This document shows, piece by piece, positions 35,329-43,905 of a stretch of DNA of 64,000 nucleotides; the stretch's first letter is position 1, and each line of letters begins with the position of its first letter. Origin of the DNA: Chitinispirillales bacterium (lineage in GTDB: Bacteria; Fibrobacterota; Chitinivibrionia; Chitinivibrionales; Chitinispirillaceae). The notes beneath the pieces are model-generated. The model was not told the DNA's origin and searched no databases. It saw only the letters and a list, made by a program, of their open reading frames with translations. The DNA is taken from contig JAIRVB010000016.1 in NCBI GenBank assembly GCA_031254105.1, positions 1 through 64,000 of the forward strand, in the 5' to 3' direction. The translations under genes and the position numbers were made by a program.

Positions 35329-35896
35329 AATGCAGAAATAATAATGCAGAATGCAGAAATATTAACAATGGAGAGGTACACTTTGAAGGAGAGTGTTATA
35401 CTTGAAAAAAGTATGAATTTCTCGGTAAGAATTGTGAATATGTTTAAATATCTCTGCAATGAACAAAATGAATTTGTAATGTCTAAACAATTATTACGTA
35501 GTGGAACGAGTATAGGAGCAAATGCGTGTGAGGCGCATAACGCACAATCAAATAAAGATTTTCTTGCAAAAATGTATATTGCGTATAAGGAATCAACTGA
35601 AACTGAATACTGGCTGAAATTGCTTGCAAAAACCAATTACTTGCCATTGAAACTAAGCGAAAGCATATTAACCGATTGCGTGGAAATTAAAAAAATTCTC
35701 ACAGCAATCATTAAATCCGTAAAATCAAACAGTAATAAACAAAAATAGGACAAGGTTTTAGAGAGTGTAAATTATTTTCTATAATTTAGTTTGTTTAATG
35801 CAGAATGCAAAAACAAAGTAACTAATATTATAGGGTAGTTCTATTTTTACTAATGTTTTTAAATATTTCTGCATTCTGCATTATTATTTCTGCATT
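35329..35896. mobile_element. Inverted-repeat element carrying a four-helix-bundle gene
   Basis: Perfect 35-base terminal inverted repeats (35329-35363 and 35862-35896) made of iterated 'aatgcagaa(t)' enclose 498 bases with one gene (35368-35748). The repeats are identical over all 35 positions. The element sits between pilT and pilB, 7 bases after the pilT stop and 28 before the pilB start. Gene-less elements built on related repeats occur at 41275-41383, 45692-45836 and 50954-51062. Confidence 0.8.
35368..35748 (+). CDS. Four-helix-bundle protein of the 23S rRNA intervening-sequence (S23/IVP) family
   Basis: About 126 residues with the family pattern: an early hydrophobic helix (FSVRIVNMFKYLCNE), the highly typical LLRSGTSIGANACEAHNAQSNKDFLAKMYIAYKESTETEYWL and a final helix (ILTAIIKSVKSNSN). 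The family was first seen as ORFs in intervening sequences of 23S rRNA genes and forms small helical bundles, pentameric in structures of relatives; function unknown, with homology to Avd of diversity-generating retroelements. ATG 35368 is preferred; ATG 35344 lies within the terminal repeat. It has no functional link to the pilus genes around it; it is framed by perfect inverted repeats and is AT-richer than its neighbours, so is probably a passenger. Confidence 0.9.
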   Translation: MERYTLKESVILEKSMNFSVRIVNMFKYLCNEQNEFVMSKQLLRSGTSIGANACEAHNAQSNKDFLAKMYIAYKESTETEYWLKLLAKTNYLPLKLSESILTDCVEIKKILTAIIKSVKSNSNKQK

Positions 35897-35923
35897 AAAT
35901 AGCCATTAAGAGAGGATATAAAA

Positions 35924-38095
35924 ATGAACTCAACCGCGGCTGTGACCGAACCAACCACCGTCTCCCCTTACTCCATCACTCTGCTTGGATATTCTAAAAG
36001 TGATTTTGAGTATCTAAGCAAACTTATCAATCAGGTAAACCTGGGGCGCCCTGTTAAGTTTTACGGGGGAGATCTCGCTAAATACCATAATGTAGACTGC
36101 GATCTTGTGATAGTGGTTATTGACAACGCCGCCAATATTAACAGATATATCAAAGATATATCTGATGTAAAAAACCAGAGTCCGGCGGGTGAAATTATTA
36201 TATGCACGGCACAGGATAAGGATCGTAAAATTATTGAAAACAATAAAGACAAAATAGAAGCAGATGAGATTCTTTTTTTGCCGATGCAGCCTCAGGAGCT
36301 TGCGAAGGCGATAATGGTTCATCTGTCAAAAAGGGACAACCGGCGGCCTCAGAGCGCCGTCCCAACCTCTAAAAACCCTGAAAGCGCCGGTTCAGGCGGC
36401 CCTGTAAGGCTTGGCGACTTATTAGTTAAAAGCAAGCTTATAACCGGCTCTAACCTCAAAACCGCTCTTGATCATCAGAAAAAAACAGGTCAGCGCCTCG
36501 GAGATGTTCTCATTAATCTGGGTTTTATAACCGAAGAGCAGAAACTTGCCTGCCTGGCAAGCCAGCTTGACTTAGAGATCGCTACCGCGCGCCAGTACGC
36601 GTCTGTAGACCTCAACATCGCGGCGCTTATCCCTGAACACATGGCTAAACGGTTTTGCTGCCTTGCTCTTGAGAAAAACGGCGGAGAGCTTCTTGTTGTA
36701 ATGACAGACGCGCTTGATCTGAAAATGCTTGATACCCTCAGAGACGCGACTGATCTGCGCATCTTACCTGTCCTTGGTAAAAAGGATGACATCGAAACAT
36801 CTATAGAGCGGTGTTACCGCGATATCTCCTCCCACAATGACGCGACAAAATTCGCCGAAAGCATGGAGGAAGAGGATATTGAGGTTGTCAAAAAAGAGGA
36901 GGATCTTGACCTTGAACAGTCGGCGGCTGCCGGAGCGGAAATCGGAATCGTTAAGCTTGTAAACATTTTAATTACAAACGCGATACGGGACAAGGCAAGC
37001 GACATACACATTGAGCCGATGGAGACTGAAGTTGTGGTGCGTTACCGTATAGACGGCGACATGCGCAAAGTGATGTCCCCCCCAAAACGCTCTCATCACG
37101 CCATAGTGGCCCGTATCAAAATTCTCTCAGATCTCAACATTGCGGAGCGGCGCTTGCCGCAGGATGGGCGCATGGCGATAAAATTGGGCAGCCGCGAGGT
37201 AGATATCCGCGTGTCCATACTCCCGACAATTTTCGGTGAGAAGGCGGTTCTGCGTATTCTTGACAAAGAGGCATTTGAAAAGAGTACTTCAAATTTAGGT
37301 TTTACCCCTCACGATGACAAAATATTCAGATCTCAGATCGCCAAACCGTATGGAATAGTTATGGTAACAGGCCCAACGGGAAGCGGTAAATCCACCACCC
37401 TTTACAGCGCGCTTCAAATTGTAAAGGATGTCACTAAAAACGTTATAACAGTAGAGGATCCGGTTGAGTTTCACATGGCCGGTATAAACCAGGTTCATGT
37501 AAACTCCGCTATCGGCCTTACATTCGGGGCAGCCTTGCGCTCTATTCTCCGCCAAGACCCCGATGTGATACTTATAGGAGAGATCCGCGATTCCGAAACC
37601 GCTGATATTGCCACAAAAATGGCTCTTACAGGACACCTTGTGTTCTCTACCCTGCACACAAACGATGCCGCAAGTTCCATAGCGCGTTTGGTCGATATCG
37701 GAGTTCCGCCGATTCTTCTCGGTTCTTCTATTAACCTTATAATAGCGCAGCGGCTTGTGCGTAGAATTTGTACAAAATGTAAAGTTGAGTATGTTCCTGA
37801 CCACGAACTTTTAGAAGGCATAGGCCTCCCGCCGGAAGCGGTTTCTCACCTTTACAAAGGTACAGGATGCGTAGCCTGCAACGGCACCGGGTTTGCGGGC
37901 CGAATCGCCATATTCGAGATGCTTGAGGTATCAAAAACGATCCGTAAACTTATTCTAAAGGGCGCTTCCACCATCGACATTCAGGAACAGGCTGAAAAAG
38001 AGGGCATGAAAACCCTTCGTAAAGCGGGACTTGAGCTTGCCATAAACGGCACGACTACTATTGAACAGATAATAGCGGCAACGATGGAAATTTAA
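35924..38095 (+). CDS. pilB: Pilus extension ATPase PilB with N-terminal receiver-like domain
   Basis: A 723-residue GspE/PilB ATPase. Residues ~15-140 look like a degenerate response-regulator fold (SITLLGYSKSDFEYLSKLI, CDLVIVVIDNAANI, GEIIICTAQDKD, ADEILFLPMQPQELAKAI) in which the C-terminal Lys is not evident. An MshEN/GspE N-domain follows (~165-300, VRLGDLLVKSKLITGSNLKTAL). The ATPase core has SDIHIEP, Walker A GPTGSGKST (near 482), IRDSETADIA and TLHTNDAA. A zinc tetracysteine module (CTKC near 615, then CVAC) is present. It drives polymerisation of pilins on PilC. gagaggatat precedes the ATG. Confidence 0.94.
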   Translation: MNSTAAVTEPTTVSPYSITLLGYSKSDFEYLSKLINQVNLGRPVKFYGGDLAKYHNVDCDLVIVVIDNAANINRYIKDISDVKNQSPAGEIIICTAQDKDRKIIENNKDKIEADEILFLPMQPQELAKAIMVHLSKRDNRRPQSAVPTSKNPESAGSGGPVRLGDLLVKSKLITGSNLKTALDHQKKTGQRLGDVLINLGFITEEQKLACLASQLDLEIATARQYASVDLNIAALIPEHMAKRFCCLALEKNGGELLVVMTDALDLKMLDTLRDATDLRILPVLGKKDDIETSIERCYRDISSHNDATKFAESMEEEDIEVVKKEEDLDLEQSAAAGAEIGIVKLVNILITNAIRDKASDIHIEPMETEVVVRYRIDGDMRKVMSPPKRSHHAIVARIKILSDLNIAERRLPQDGRMAIKLGSREVDIRVSILPTIFGEKAVLRILDKEAFEKSTSNLGFTPHDDKIFRSQIAKPYGIVMVTGPTGSGKSTTLYSALQIVKDVTKNVITVEDPVEFHMAGINQVHVNSAIGLTFGAALRSILRQDPDVILIGEIRDSETADIATKMALTGHLVFSTLHTNDAASSIARLVDIGVPPILLGSSINLIIAQRLVRRICTKCKVEYVPDHELLEGIGLPPEAVSHLYKGTGCVACNGTGFAGRIAIFEMLEVSKTIRKLILKGASTIDIQEQAEKEGMKTLRKAGLELAINGTTTIEQIIAATMEI

Positions 38096-38109
38096 AAGGC
38101 AATGTATTA

Positions 38110-38200
38110 ATGTATAATGTACAAATAAAACAAGAGAAAGGCGCAATTTGATTTGTTTTTGACTTTATTTGTATATTGTACATTATAATTTGTACATTGG
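38110..38200. repeat. AT-rich inverted-repeat element between pilB and second pilT
   Basis: AATGTACAAATAAA (38116-38129) and TTTATTTGTATATT (38164-38177) are inverted (13 of 14) around caagagaaaggcgc...tttttgac, the same layout as 17784-17855. Confidence 0.75.
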
Positions 38201-38207
38201 GGGTATT

Positions 38208-39278
38208 ATGGACTACGATGAACTATTAGGCAGACTCGCCACATCAAAAGGCGTTTCTGATATACACTTCAAGGTAGGCAGGCCGCCGCTTGTCAGGGTG
38301 AACGGCGATCTTTTACCTATAGACGCTCCGCCATTGCAAACAAACGATTTGGAATCAATGGCAAAGCATTTCATGAGTGATGATCTCTGGGAGCGTTTTC
38401 GTAAAAATCCGGAAGTTGACACCTCATATTCCTTAAAAAATGTAAGCAGATTCAGGGTGAACGCTTTCAGGCAGCGCGGCAGCGTTTCACTTGTTTTGCG
38501 CACTATTCCCTACCGCGTACCCTCGTTTGAGGATCTGGGTGTTCCTGAGGTCATCCGCCAGATCTGTAAATCCCGGCGCGGACTTGTAATTGTAACAGGT
38601 ATAACGGGAAGCGGTAAATCCTCCACATTAGCGGCCATGGTTGACAATATAAACGAACAGTATGCCAGCCACGTAATAACTATCGAAGATCCGATTGAGT
38701 TTTTGCACCGGGATAAACGCGGATCGATAAATCAACGTGAAGTCGGACTTGACACCGAAGATTTCTCCTCAGCCTTCATATCCGCGCTCAGGCAGGATCC
38801 TGATGTTATCGTTGTCGGTGAGCTTAGAGACATAAAAACCATGACAACCGCCCTCCGCGCGGCGGAAACCGGCCACCTTGTACTCTCTACCCTGCACACA
38901 AGCGATGCCAAAGAGACAATAAACCGCTTTGTAGATTCCTTTCCGGCACATCAGCAAAAGCAGATAAGAATTCAGCTTGCCCACAACCTCAATGCCGTTA
39001 TTTCCCAGCGGCTCATCAGCCGCGCTGACGGCAGCGGACGGGCGCTTGCCTGCGAGATAATGGTCGTTAACGCGGCAATCAGAGAATACATAATGGATCC
39101 GGAGAAACTATCTGAAATTGTAGCCAACATGGCCAAAGGCAAAGAAAAATACGGCTCGCAGACATTCGACCAGTCTATTATGGAACTGGTGACCAAAGGC
39201 ATAATATCTGAAAACGAAGCGCTGGCCAACGCGACAAGTCCCAATGATCTGAAGCTTAAACTTATGCAAGGCTTGTAA
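38208..39278 (+). CDS. PilT-family retraction ATPase (second copy)
   Basis: ATG at 38208 (MDYDELLGRLATSKGVSDIHFKVGRPP) gives a normal 356-residue PilT; the open frame upstream runs through AT-rich repeats. Walker A is GITGSGKSST (131-140, with I in place of P), then VITIEDPIEFLH, VIVVGELRDIKTMTTALRAAETGH, TLHTSDAKETINRFVD, and AIREYIMD near the C-terminus, all PilT features. It may act as PilU or a retraction motor specific to one pilin type. Its presence next to pilB and a separate pilT is in keeping with organisms having several PilT paralogs. Confidence 0.93.
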   Translation: MDYDELLGRLATSKGVSDIHFKVGRPPLVRVNGDLLPIDAPPLQTNDLESMAKHFMSDDLWERFRKNPEVDTSYSLKNVSRFRVNAFRQRGSVSLVLRTIPYRVPSFEDLGVPEVIRQICKSRRGLVIVTGITGSGKSSTLAAMVDNINEQYASHVITIEDPIEFLHRDKRGSINQREVGLDTEDFSSAFISALRQDPDVIVVGELRDIKTMTTALRAAETGHLVLSTLHTSDAKETINRFVDSFPAHQQKQIRIQLAHNLNAVISQRLISRADGSGRALACEIMVVNAAIREYIMDPEKLSEIVANMAKGKEKYGSQTFDQSIMELVTKGIISENEALANATSPNDLKLKLMQGL

Positions 39279-39284
39279 AGCAAT

Positions 39285-39405
39285 GCACAATGTACAAATT
39301 ACAAATAAAACAGGAGAAAGAGGGGTAATTTGTGATTTGCTTTCAATGAGGTCATAATTTTGTTTTTTATTTGTACATTGTACATTGTATATTATAATTT
39401 GTATT
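39285..39405. repeat. AT-rich inverted-repeat element after second pilT
   Basis: CAATGTACAAAT (39288-39299) and ATTTGTACATTG (39369-39380) are perfect inverted repeats around acaaataaaacaggagaaag and further sequence. Same family as at 17784 and 38116. Confidence 0.75.
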
Positions 39406-39414
39406 TTAATTATT

Positions 39415-40554
39415 ATGAACTTCACACTCTCCCTCATAGTCCCATGCTATAACGAAGCGCAGACCATAGAAATCTGCGTCAAAAAACTTTTGGATTTTTC
39501 CAAAGGGCAGGACTTTTCACTTGAAATTATTACAGTAGATGACGCGTCAACCGACGGCTCTTTACAAATACTTGAGAGAATCGCCGAACGTCACAGTGAA
39601 ATCAAGGTTTTAAAGCATGAAAAAAACCGGGGAAAGGGCGCGGCTTTACGAACCGGTTTTATCCATGCCTCAGGAGACTTTGTCGGAATACAGGACGCGG
39701 ATGACGAGTACGACCCAAATGACTATTCCTTAATGCTTGAACCAATGACTAACGGCAAAGCCGATGTTGTGTATGGTTCCCGTTACCTCCTCCCCGATAC
39801 CCGCCGTGTACTTTATTTCTGGCACACGTGGATGAATAAAGCTCTGACCAAGGTATCAAATATGTTTACAAACCTTGACATCACAGACATGGAAACATGC
39901 TACAAACTTTTTCGGCGTGATATTATTCAAAAAATCGCCCCGCAATTAAAGGAGGAACGCTTTGGATTTGAGCCTGAAATAACAGCGCTTGCGGCAAACG
40001 CCGGATGCCGTGTTTACGAATGCGCTATCTCCTATAACCCCAGAACTTACGAAGAGGGTAAAAAAATAGGGTGGAAAGATGGGATGAGGGCTCTTTACTG
40101 CATATTCCATTACAGCGCTCACAGGGCGCCGCTGCCAATGCAGATACTGATTTATCTGTTTATAGGCACAGTATCCATGCTTGCGAATATGGCGTTTTTT
40201 ATCTCCGGAAATTTAGCTGGGCTTCCTCTGAACTACTCTATTACCGCAGCCTTTATCCTCGCCGCAACTGTCAACTACATATTATGCGTTTTGATCTTGT
40301 TTAAACATAACGCGCGGTGGAAAACACCGGGTGAACTGCTTTTATACGGAATTACAATTACCTTTATGGGCTCTTTAGATTTTGGCCTGACCCGTTTATT
40401 AATGACGCTCAGCGGCGGACTGGTCTTACCAAAATTTATAGCCGCAACCGCCGGTTTTGCCGGTAACTTTTTATTAAGGAAATGGCTGGTATTCCCGGAG
40501 AAAAATAGAACTAAGAACTTAGAGCTCAGAACTCAGAAAAATCAAAACTCGTGA
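39415..40554 (+). CDS. GT2 family glycosyltransferase with GtrA-like membrane domain
   Basis: Residues 1-230 form a GT-A glycosyltransferase of the dolichol-phosphate mannose synthase/GtrB type: LSLIVPCYNEAQTIE, VDDASTDGS, HEKNRGKGAALRTGF and the DXD-like QDADDEYDP, with SYNPRTYEEGKKIGWKDG. Residues ~240-370 carry four membrane helices of the GtrA type. Such fusions move a sugar from a nucleotide to a polyprenyl phosphate and help flip it. ATG 39415 was chosen over an earlier ATG in the repeat. The methyltransferase gene overlaps its stop (GTGA), so the two form one unit, perhaps for surface glycan or pilin modification. Confidence 0.88.
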   Translation: MNFTLSLIVPCYNEAQTIEICVKKLLDFSKGQDFSLEIITVDDASTDGSLQILERIAERHSEIKVLKHEKNRGKGAALRTGFIHASGDFVGIQDADDEYDPNDYSLMLEPMTNGKADVVYGSRYLLPDTRRVLYFWHTWMNKALTKVSNMFTNLDITDMETCYKLFRRDIIQKIAPQLKEERFGFEPEITALAANAGCRVYECAISYNPRTYEEGKKIGWKDGMRALYCIFHYSAHRAPLPMQILIYLFIGTVSMLANMAFFISGNLAGLPLNYSITAAFILAATVNYILCVLILFKHNARWKTPGELLLYGITITFMGSLDFGLTRLLMTLSGGLVLPKFIAATAGFAGNFLLRKWLVFPEKNRTKNLELRTQKNQNS

Positions 40555-41135
40555 ATGAACCTTTTCTTGAACCTGTTTTACGAAAAATTCGTATATCAAA
40601 GATATTGCCTCTTATAAAACAATTTCCGGAATGCAGGCTTTTAGACATTGGATGCGGTTGGGAGGCAAAACTTTTAAAAAGCGCGGAAGCCTACATCGCA
40701 AGCGGCGTGGGAGTAGATTTTAAAGCGCCTGATCTGTCAAATGGTAAACTCAAAACCATAAGCCTTACTCTATACAGTAAACTCCCGTTCGATGATAATT
40801 CTTTTGACGCGGTAACGTTAATGGCTGTTCTGGAACATTTGGAGAAGCCGCTGGATATTTTGCGGGAAATTCACAGGGTTCTGAAAAAATCCAATTCAAA
40901 TAATGACTCCGGCAGCGGTATATTAACCGGAACCGTGCCCGCCAAATCAGCCAAACCGGTATTGGAATTTTTGAGTTATAAACTGAAAATCATAAATGAA
41001 GCTGAGATCCGCGACCATAAACGCTACTTCGATAAAAAAGATTTAACTGAAATTCTTAAAACCGCGGGCTTTAAAAAGGTAGAACATAAATATTTTCAGT
41101 TCGGAATGAACAACTTCTTTATAGCGCACACTTAA
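40551..41135 (+). CDS. SAM-dependent class I methyltransferase
   Basis: A 194-residue methyltransferase: motif I RLLDIGCGWEAKLLKSA, acidic end of motif II GVGVDFK, LPFDDNSFDAVTLMAVLEHLEKPLDILREIHRVLKK, the typical Methyltransf_11 block. A GTG start at 40551 overlaps the stop of the glycosyltransferase. The target is unknown; the coupling suggests a role in modifying a lipid-linked sugar or glycan. Confidence 0.85.
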   Translation: MNEPFLEPVLRKIRISKILPLIKQFPECRLLDIGCGWEAKLLKSAEAYIASGVGVDFKAPDLSNGKLKTISLTLYSKLPFDDNSFDAVTLMAVLEHLEKPLDILREIHRVLKKSNSNNDSGSGILTGTVPAKSAKPVLEFLSYKLKIINEAEIRDHKRYFDKKDLTEILKTAGFKKVEHKYFQFGMNNFFIAHT

Positions 41136-41274
41136 AGCAAATTACAATGTACAAATTATAGCAATTTAACATGACATTGACATGTTTTCCGTGTTAAATA
41201 AATGATATTTTGACCTTTCGAATCTATAAACACAAACATGCCCTTTGCCGTTTGGTAAATTATGTTTTATAATA

Positions 41275-41383
41275 ATTCAACTTCAAAATAAATGTCCGAA
41301 TGCAGAGATAAAAGATCAGATCACCTCATTTCTGCATTCTGCCATCTATTTCTGCATTAATAAAACTCTTTTTCAAGTTGAAT
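41275..41383. repeat. 109-bp inverted-repeat element (copy 1)
   Basis: Ends are ATTCAACTT (41275-41283) and AAGTTGAAT (41375-41383). Inside lie 'gaatgcagagat' and 'atttctgcattc' in inverted orientation around 'aaaagatcagatcacctc'. A copy of the same length lies at 50954-51062 and a half-copy at 48454-48500. Confidence 0.85.
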
Positions 41384-41430
41384 AACTATAGAATAAACAA
41401 AACCACCAAAGGAGGCTTGGGAAGCATCCC

Positions 41431-42000
41431 CTACTCATTAAAATGCACAGTCTCATAAACCCACACTTCCGCGCTCTTCCATCCATCTTTGTCAACGCCT
41501 GCTTTTAGGGAGAGGTGTTCCAGAAAAGTTATTTTATCGGGAAGCTGTTCCCAAACATGAGGTAAAAATGTTGATCTGTGAAGCCCATGTTTAAGGATTA
41601 CGCCATGTACACAGGGTTGAAGTTTTAACAATAAATCCTCCGGAGAGCTGAACTTAAGCGGCCTGGGTGTTGTCAAAACAGAAATTTCGATGTTTATGCA
41701 AGCAAGTTCGGAAGCGTTTACTTTGGGGAAACGGGGATCATACATGCCCGCGTTCACCGCGTTGCTCATAACAGATTCGTAGAGCGGGCCGGCAGGTTCA
41801 ATATTTCCTATGCATCCTCTCAGCCTGCCTGAAGAGGTAAGTGTGACAAAGCAGCCGCGCTCCTGCATATACTTTGGCGCAAGTGAATCTGGACCAGGCA
41901 TTTTCTTACCGCAGACAACCGATTCAAGGGCGCCGCGCGCAAGACCTAAAAGATATTTTTCTTCATCGGGCTCAAACTTTTCCACTTCGCTATTTTCCAT
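41431..42000 (-). CDS. AMMECR1 family protein (AmmeMemoRadiSam system protein A)
   Basis: ATG 42000 (MENSEVEKFEPDEEKYLL) follows gggggaagag. The 189-residue protein carries the AMMECR1 domain: RGCFVTLTSSGRLRGCIGNIEP (with the invariant LRGCIG), AVNAGMYDPRFPKV, CINIEISVLTTPRPLKF and HGVILKHGLHRSTFLPHVWEQLP. Members usually sit beside a MEMO protein and a radical-SAM enzyme; only MEMO is present here (42196-42987). The reaction is unknown. Confidence 0.92.
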   Translation of the reverse strand: MENSEVEKFEPDEEKYLLGLARGALESVVCGKKMPGPDSLAPKYMQERGCFVTLTSSGRLRGCIGNIEPAGPLYESVMSNAVNAGMYDPRFPKVNASELACINIEISVLTTPRPLKFSSPEDLLLKLQPCVHGVILKHGLHRSTFLPHVWEQLPDKITFLEHLSLKAGVDKDGWKSAEVWVYETVHFNE

Positions 42001-42106
42001 CTCTCTTCCCCCTTGTATCCCGGCATTCCTGTTTGGACACCTCTTGCGGATGCCATATTTTGCGCCGTAATATCTTGCAATCATATGCTATACGTATGCA
42101 GGACGC

Positions 42107-42125
42107 GGCAGCCGCGAGGGCTGCC
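42107..42125. repeat. GC palindrome between AMMECR1 and MEMO genes
   Basis: GGCAGCC (42107-42113) and GGCTGCC (42119-42125) around GCGAG. This is the core of the hairpin after hisG in reverse orientation. It is set in a wider repeat region (42010-42130) with 'ttttgcgcc' and 'atacgtatgc' words also seen in the 15047-15410 array. Confidence 0.65.
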
Positions 42126-42195
42126 CCCACGGGGATCTTCTCTGTCCGTAAAAATCCCACGCCAACGCATGTGGGGCGGACGCGCAGGGCAGTCC

Positions 42196-42987
42196 CTACG
42201 GTACATATACTATACTGACATACCCCACCACCCTGTCAGGCGATCCATACTCAGGCGCGGTTTCGTATGATGTTCGCGCGTCAAGCAATTGCGGGTGAAG
42301 TCCCAGGCGTTTGGCTAAATCCATCACGACTCTGACCGCGGTTTCACCGCATCCGTCAATAAATCCATCGACAAGTCCTGTCATGATTGTTTTAATACTC
42401 TCATTATCAACCCTGCGCGCTTCATTCTGATCAAAAAAATGAGAGAGATCACTTGAGGCTATGACAAGAGAAGTATCATCCAGAAACGGCAGAAGCATTT
42501 CGGCTATGACGGATGGATTAACTTTTCCGGTTAGAACAGGGATAATTGTAAACCTGCCAAGCAAAATCTGCAAAAAAGGAAGCTGCACTTCAAGACAGTG
42601 TTCCAGCTTTTCCGCGTCCGGAACTGTGCTGCAGAACGGATTATCTCTCAGCCGCTTAACAATATCCTGGTTGACCTCCACAACACCAAGCGGAGTCTCA
42701 AAATACCGCGCGTCACTTACGTGCACCCCATTAAACCATTGATAATGCGATGGGCCGATTAAAAAAACATTCTTTACATCTTTGGAAACGCGGGCGTACC
42801 CTCCGGCTGCCACAGCGCCTGAAAATACATATCCCGCGTGAGGAGCTATAAGCATATTTACCGAAGGCAAAGCGTTGGAATTTTGGATTGACAAATATTC
42901 CTCTGCCTCCTCCCGCAACGCTGACGGCGAGGAGGGATAAAATTTTCCGGCTGCTGCTGCTTTTCTTATCTTATTTTCATGATTCAT
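42196..42987 (-). CDS. MEMO1 family protein (AmmeMemoRadiSam system protein B)
   Basis: ATG 42987 (MNHENKIRKAAAAGKFYPSSP) gives 263 residues, the family length. Hallmarks: AGKFYP, IAPHAGYVFSGAVAAGGYA (APHAGY..SG), FLIGPSHYQWFNGVHV, HCLEVQLPFLQ, VIASSDLSHF and the end GYVSIVYV. The metal-binding His/Asp/Cys set of the dioxygenase-like MEMO fold appears conserved (H in APHAGY, H in GPSHY, C in HCLEVQ), consistent with copper or iron binding. Partner of AMMECR1 on the same strand, with 195 bases of repeat-containing DNA between. Confidence 0.92.
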   Translation of the reverse strand: MNHENKIRKAAAAGKFYPSSPSALREEAEEYLSIQNSNALPSVNMLIAPHAGYVFSGAVAAGGYARVSKDVKNVFLIGPSHYQWFNGVHVSDARYFETPLGVVEVNQDIVKRLRDNPFCSTVPDAEKLEHCLEVQLPFLQILLGRFTIIPVLTGKVNPSVIAEMLLPFLDDTSLVIASSDLSHFFDQNEARRVDNESIKTIMTGLVDGFIDGCGETAVRVVMDLAKRLGLHPQLLDARTSYETAPEYGSPDRVVGYVSIVYVP

Positions 42988-43115
42988 TCTATCACCCTGT
43001 ACGGCGACTGCCCCTGCGGACACCCTCTCTCATACCCGCATATTCCATATCACATGCTGTATATCGACGCATGATATGAGGCAGCCGCAAGGCAGCCCCT
43101 ACGCGTTACTAAAAA

Positions 43116-43328
43116 TCACCGGGCCGTAAAAAAACGGCTGCTGGTTCCGCCCTTGCCGACGACAAGCCTGACCCTTCTAAAACACTTGGGACACATGCCC
43201 TCGTACGCGTCTCCTTTTCTATTTTTGTAGACGCGGCAATAGACGCTGCAGCACTCGAAAGTTATTCCGATAAAAGGTCTTGGTTTGCGCTTGGGAGTAA
43301 TGCCGTCTTCACCGGCGCGAATATCCAT
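43116..43328 (-). CDS. Small CxxC zinc-ribbon-like protein
   Basis: A 70-residue basic protein with CCSVYC and CPKC, a likely zinc ribbon (MCPKCFRRVRLVVGKGG). The ATG at 43328 lies inside the 3' end of nadD (20-base overlap), so the genes are coupled. I do not know the family. The basic tail KGGTSSRFFTAR could bind nucleic acid, which is speculative. Confidence 0.65.
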   Translation of the reverse strand: MDIRAGEDGITPKRKPRPFIGITFECCSVYCRVYKNRKGDAYEGMCPKCFRRVRLVVGKGGTSSRFFTAR

Positions 43329-43905
43329 ACAATCCCTTCTCCGCTATGTAATCAAGAACAACCTCAGGTATCAAATACCTGCATGATAAACCATTTTTCA
43401 GATAACCGCGCAGTATTGTTGAACTCAACCCCCACTCAGGCCCGCAGAATGTCTCAATATCCGCACATAAGATCGTATCGGGAGGTGTAATATCATATCC
43501 GGGCCGCTTGGCGACACATAGCGTTACTTTACTTAAAATTTCATCGGAGTAGTGCCACGCGGGAATCTCGGCCAAATTATCAGCGCCAATAATAAAATAG
43601 AATTTGGCATCACCGTATACACCGCCAAGTTCCGCCACAGTGTCAACCGTGTAGGCGCATCCGTTTTTATTGACCTCACCCTCCCAGATACTGAAATGAG
43701 GAGTATTTGCCAAAGCGAGCTTTAGCATCTTCAAACGTTCAGAAGCAGCTGCAGAGACCGTCTGTTTATGAGGAGGCGTACCAGCGGGAACAAAAATTAC
43801 CTGTTCAAGCCCGAAACCATCCTTTGCCAATTGCGCCATAGAAAGGTGTCCAAAATGAACCGGGTCGAATACTCCGCCTAAAATGCCGATACGTCTGTAA
43901 GACAT
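43309..43905 (-). CDS. nadD: Nicotinate-nucleotide adenylyltransferase
   Basis: NadD joins ATP and nicotinate mononucleotide to give deamido-NAD. GGVFDPVHFGHL (10-21) holds the nucleotidyltransferase (H/T)xGH motif, with VPAGTPPHKQ, FIIGADNLAEIPAWH and the C-terminal substrate motif ISSTxIR-like LSSTILRGYLKNG all present. Length of 198 residues is normal. Its 3' end overlaps the small zinc-ribbon gene. The usual neighbours obgE, proB and rsfS are absent. Confidence 0.94.
   Translation of the reverse strand: MSYRRIGILGGVFDPVHFGHLSMAQLAKDGFGLEQVIFVPAGTPPHKQTVSAAASERLKMLKLALANTPHFSIWEGEVNKNGCAYTVDTVAELGGVYGDAKFYFIIGADNLAEIPAWHYSDEILSKVTLCVAKRPGYDITPPDTILCADIETFCGPEWGLSSTILRGYLKNGLSCRYLIPEVVLDYIAEKGLYGYSRR

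Noticed and set aside
35329-35896. Diversity-generating retroelement (Avd-like protein with repeats)
   Set aside because: The protein family is related to Avd, but there is no reverse transcriptase and no template/variable repeat pair in the window.
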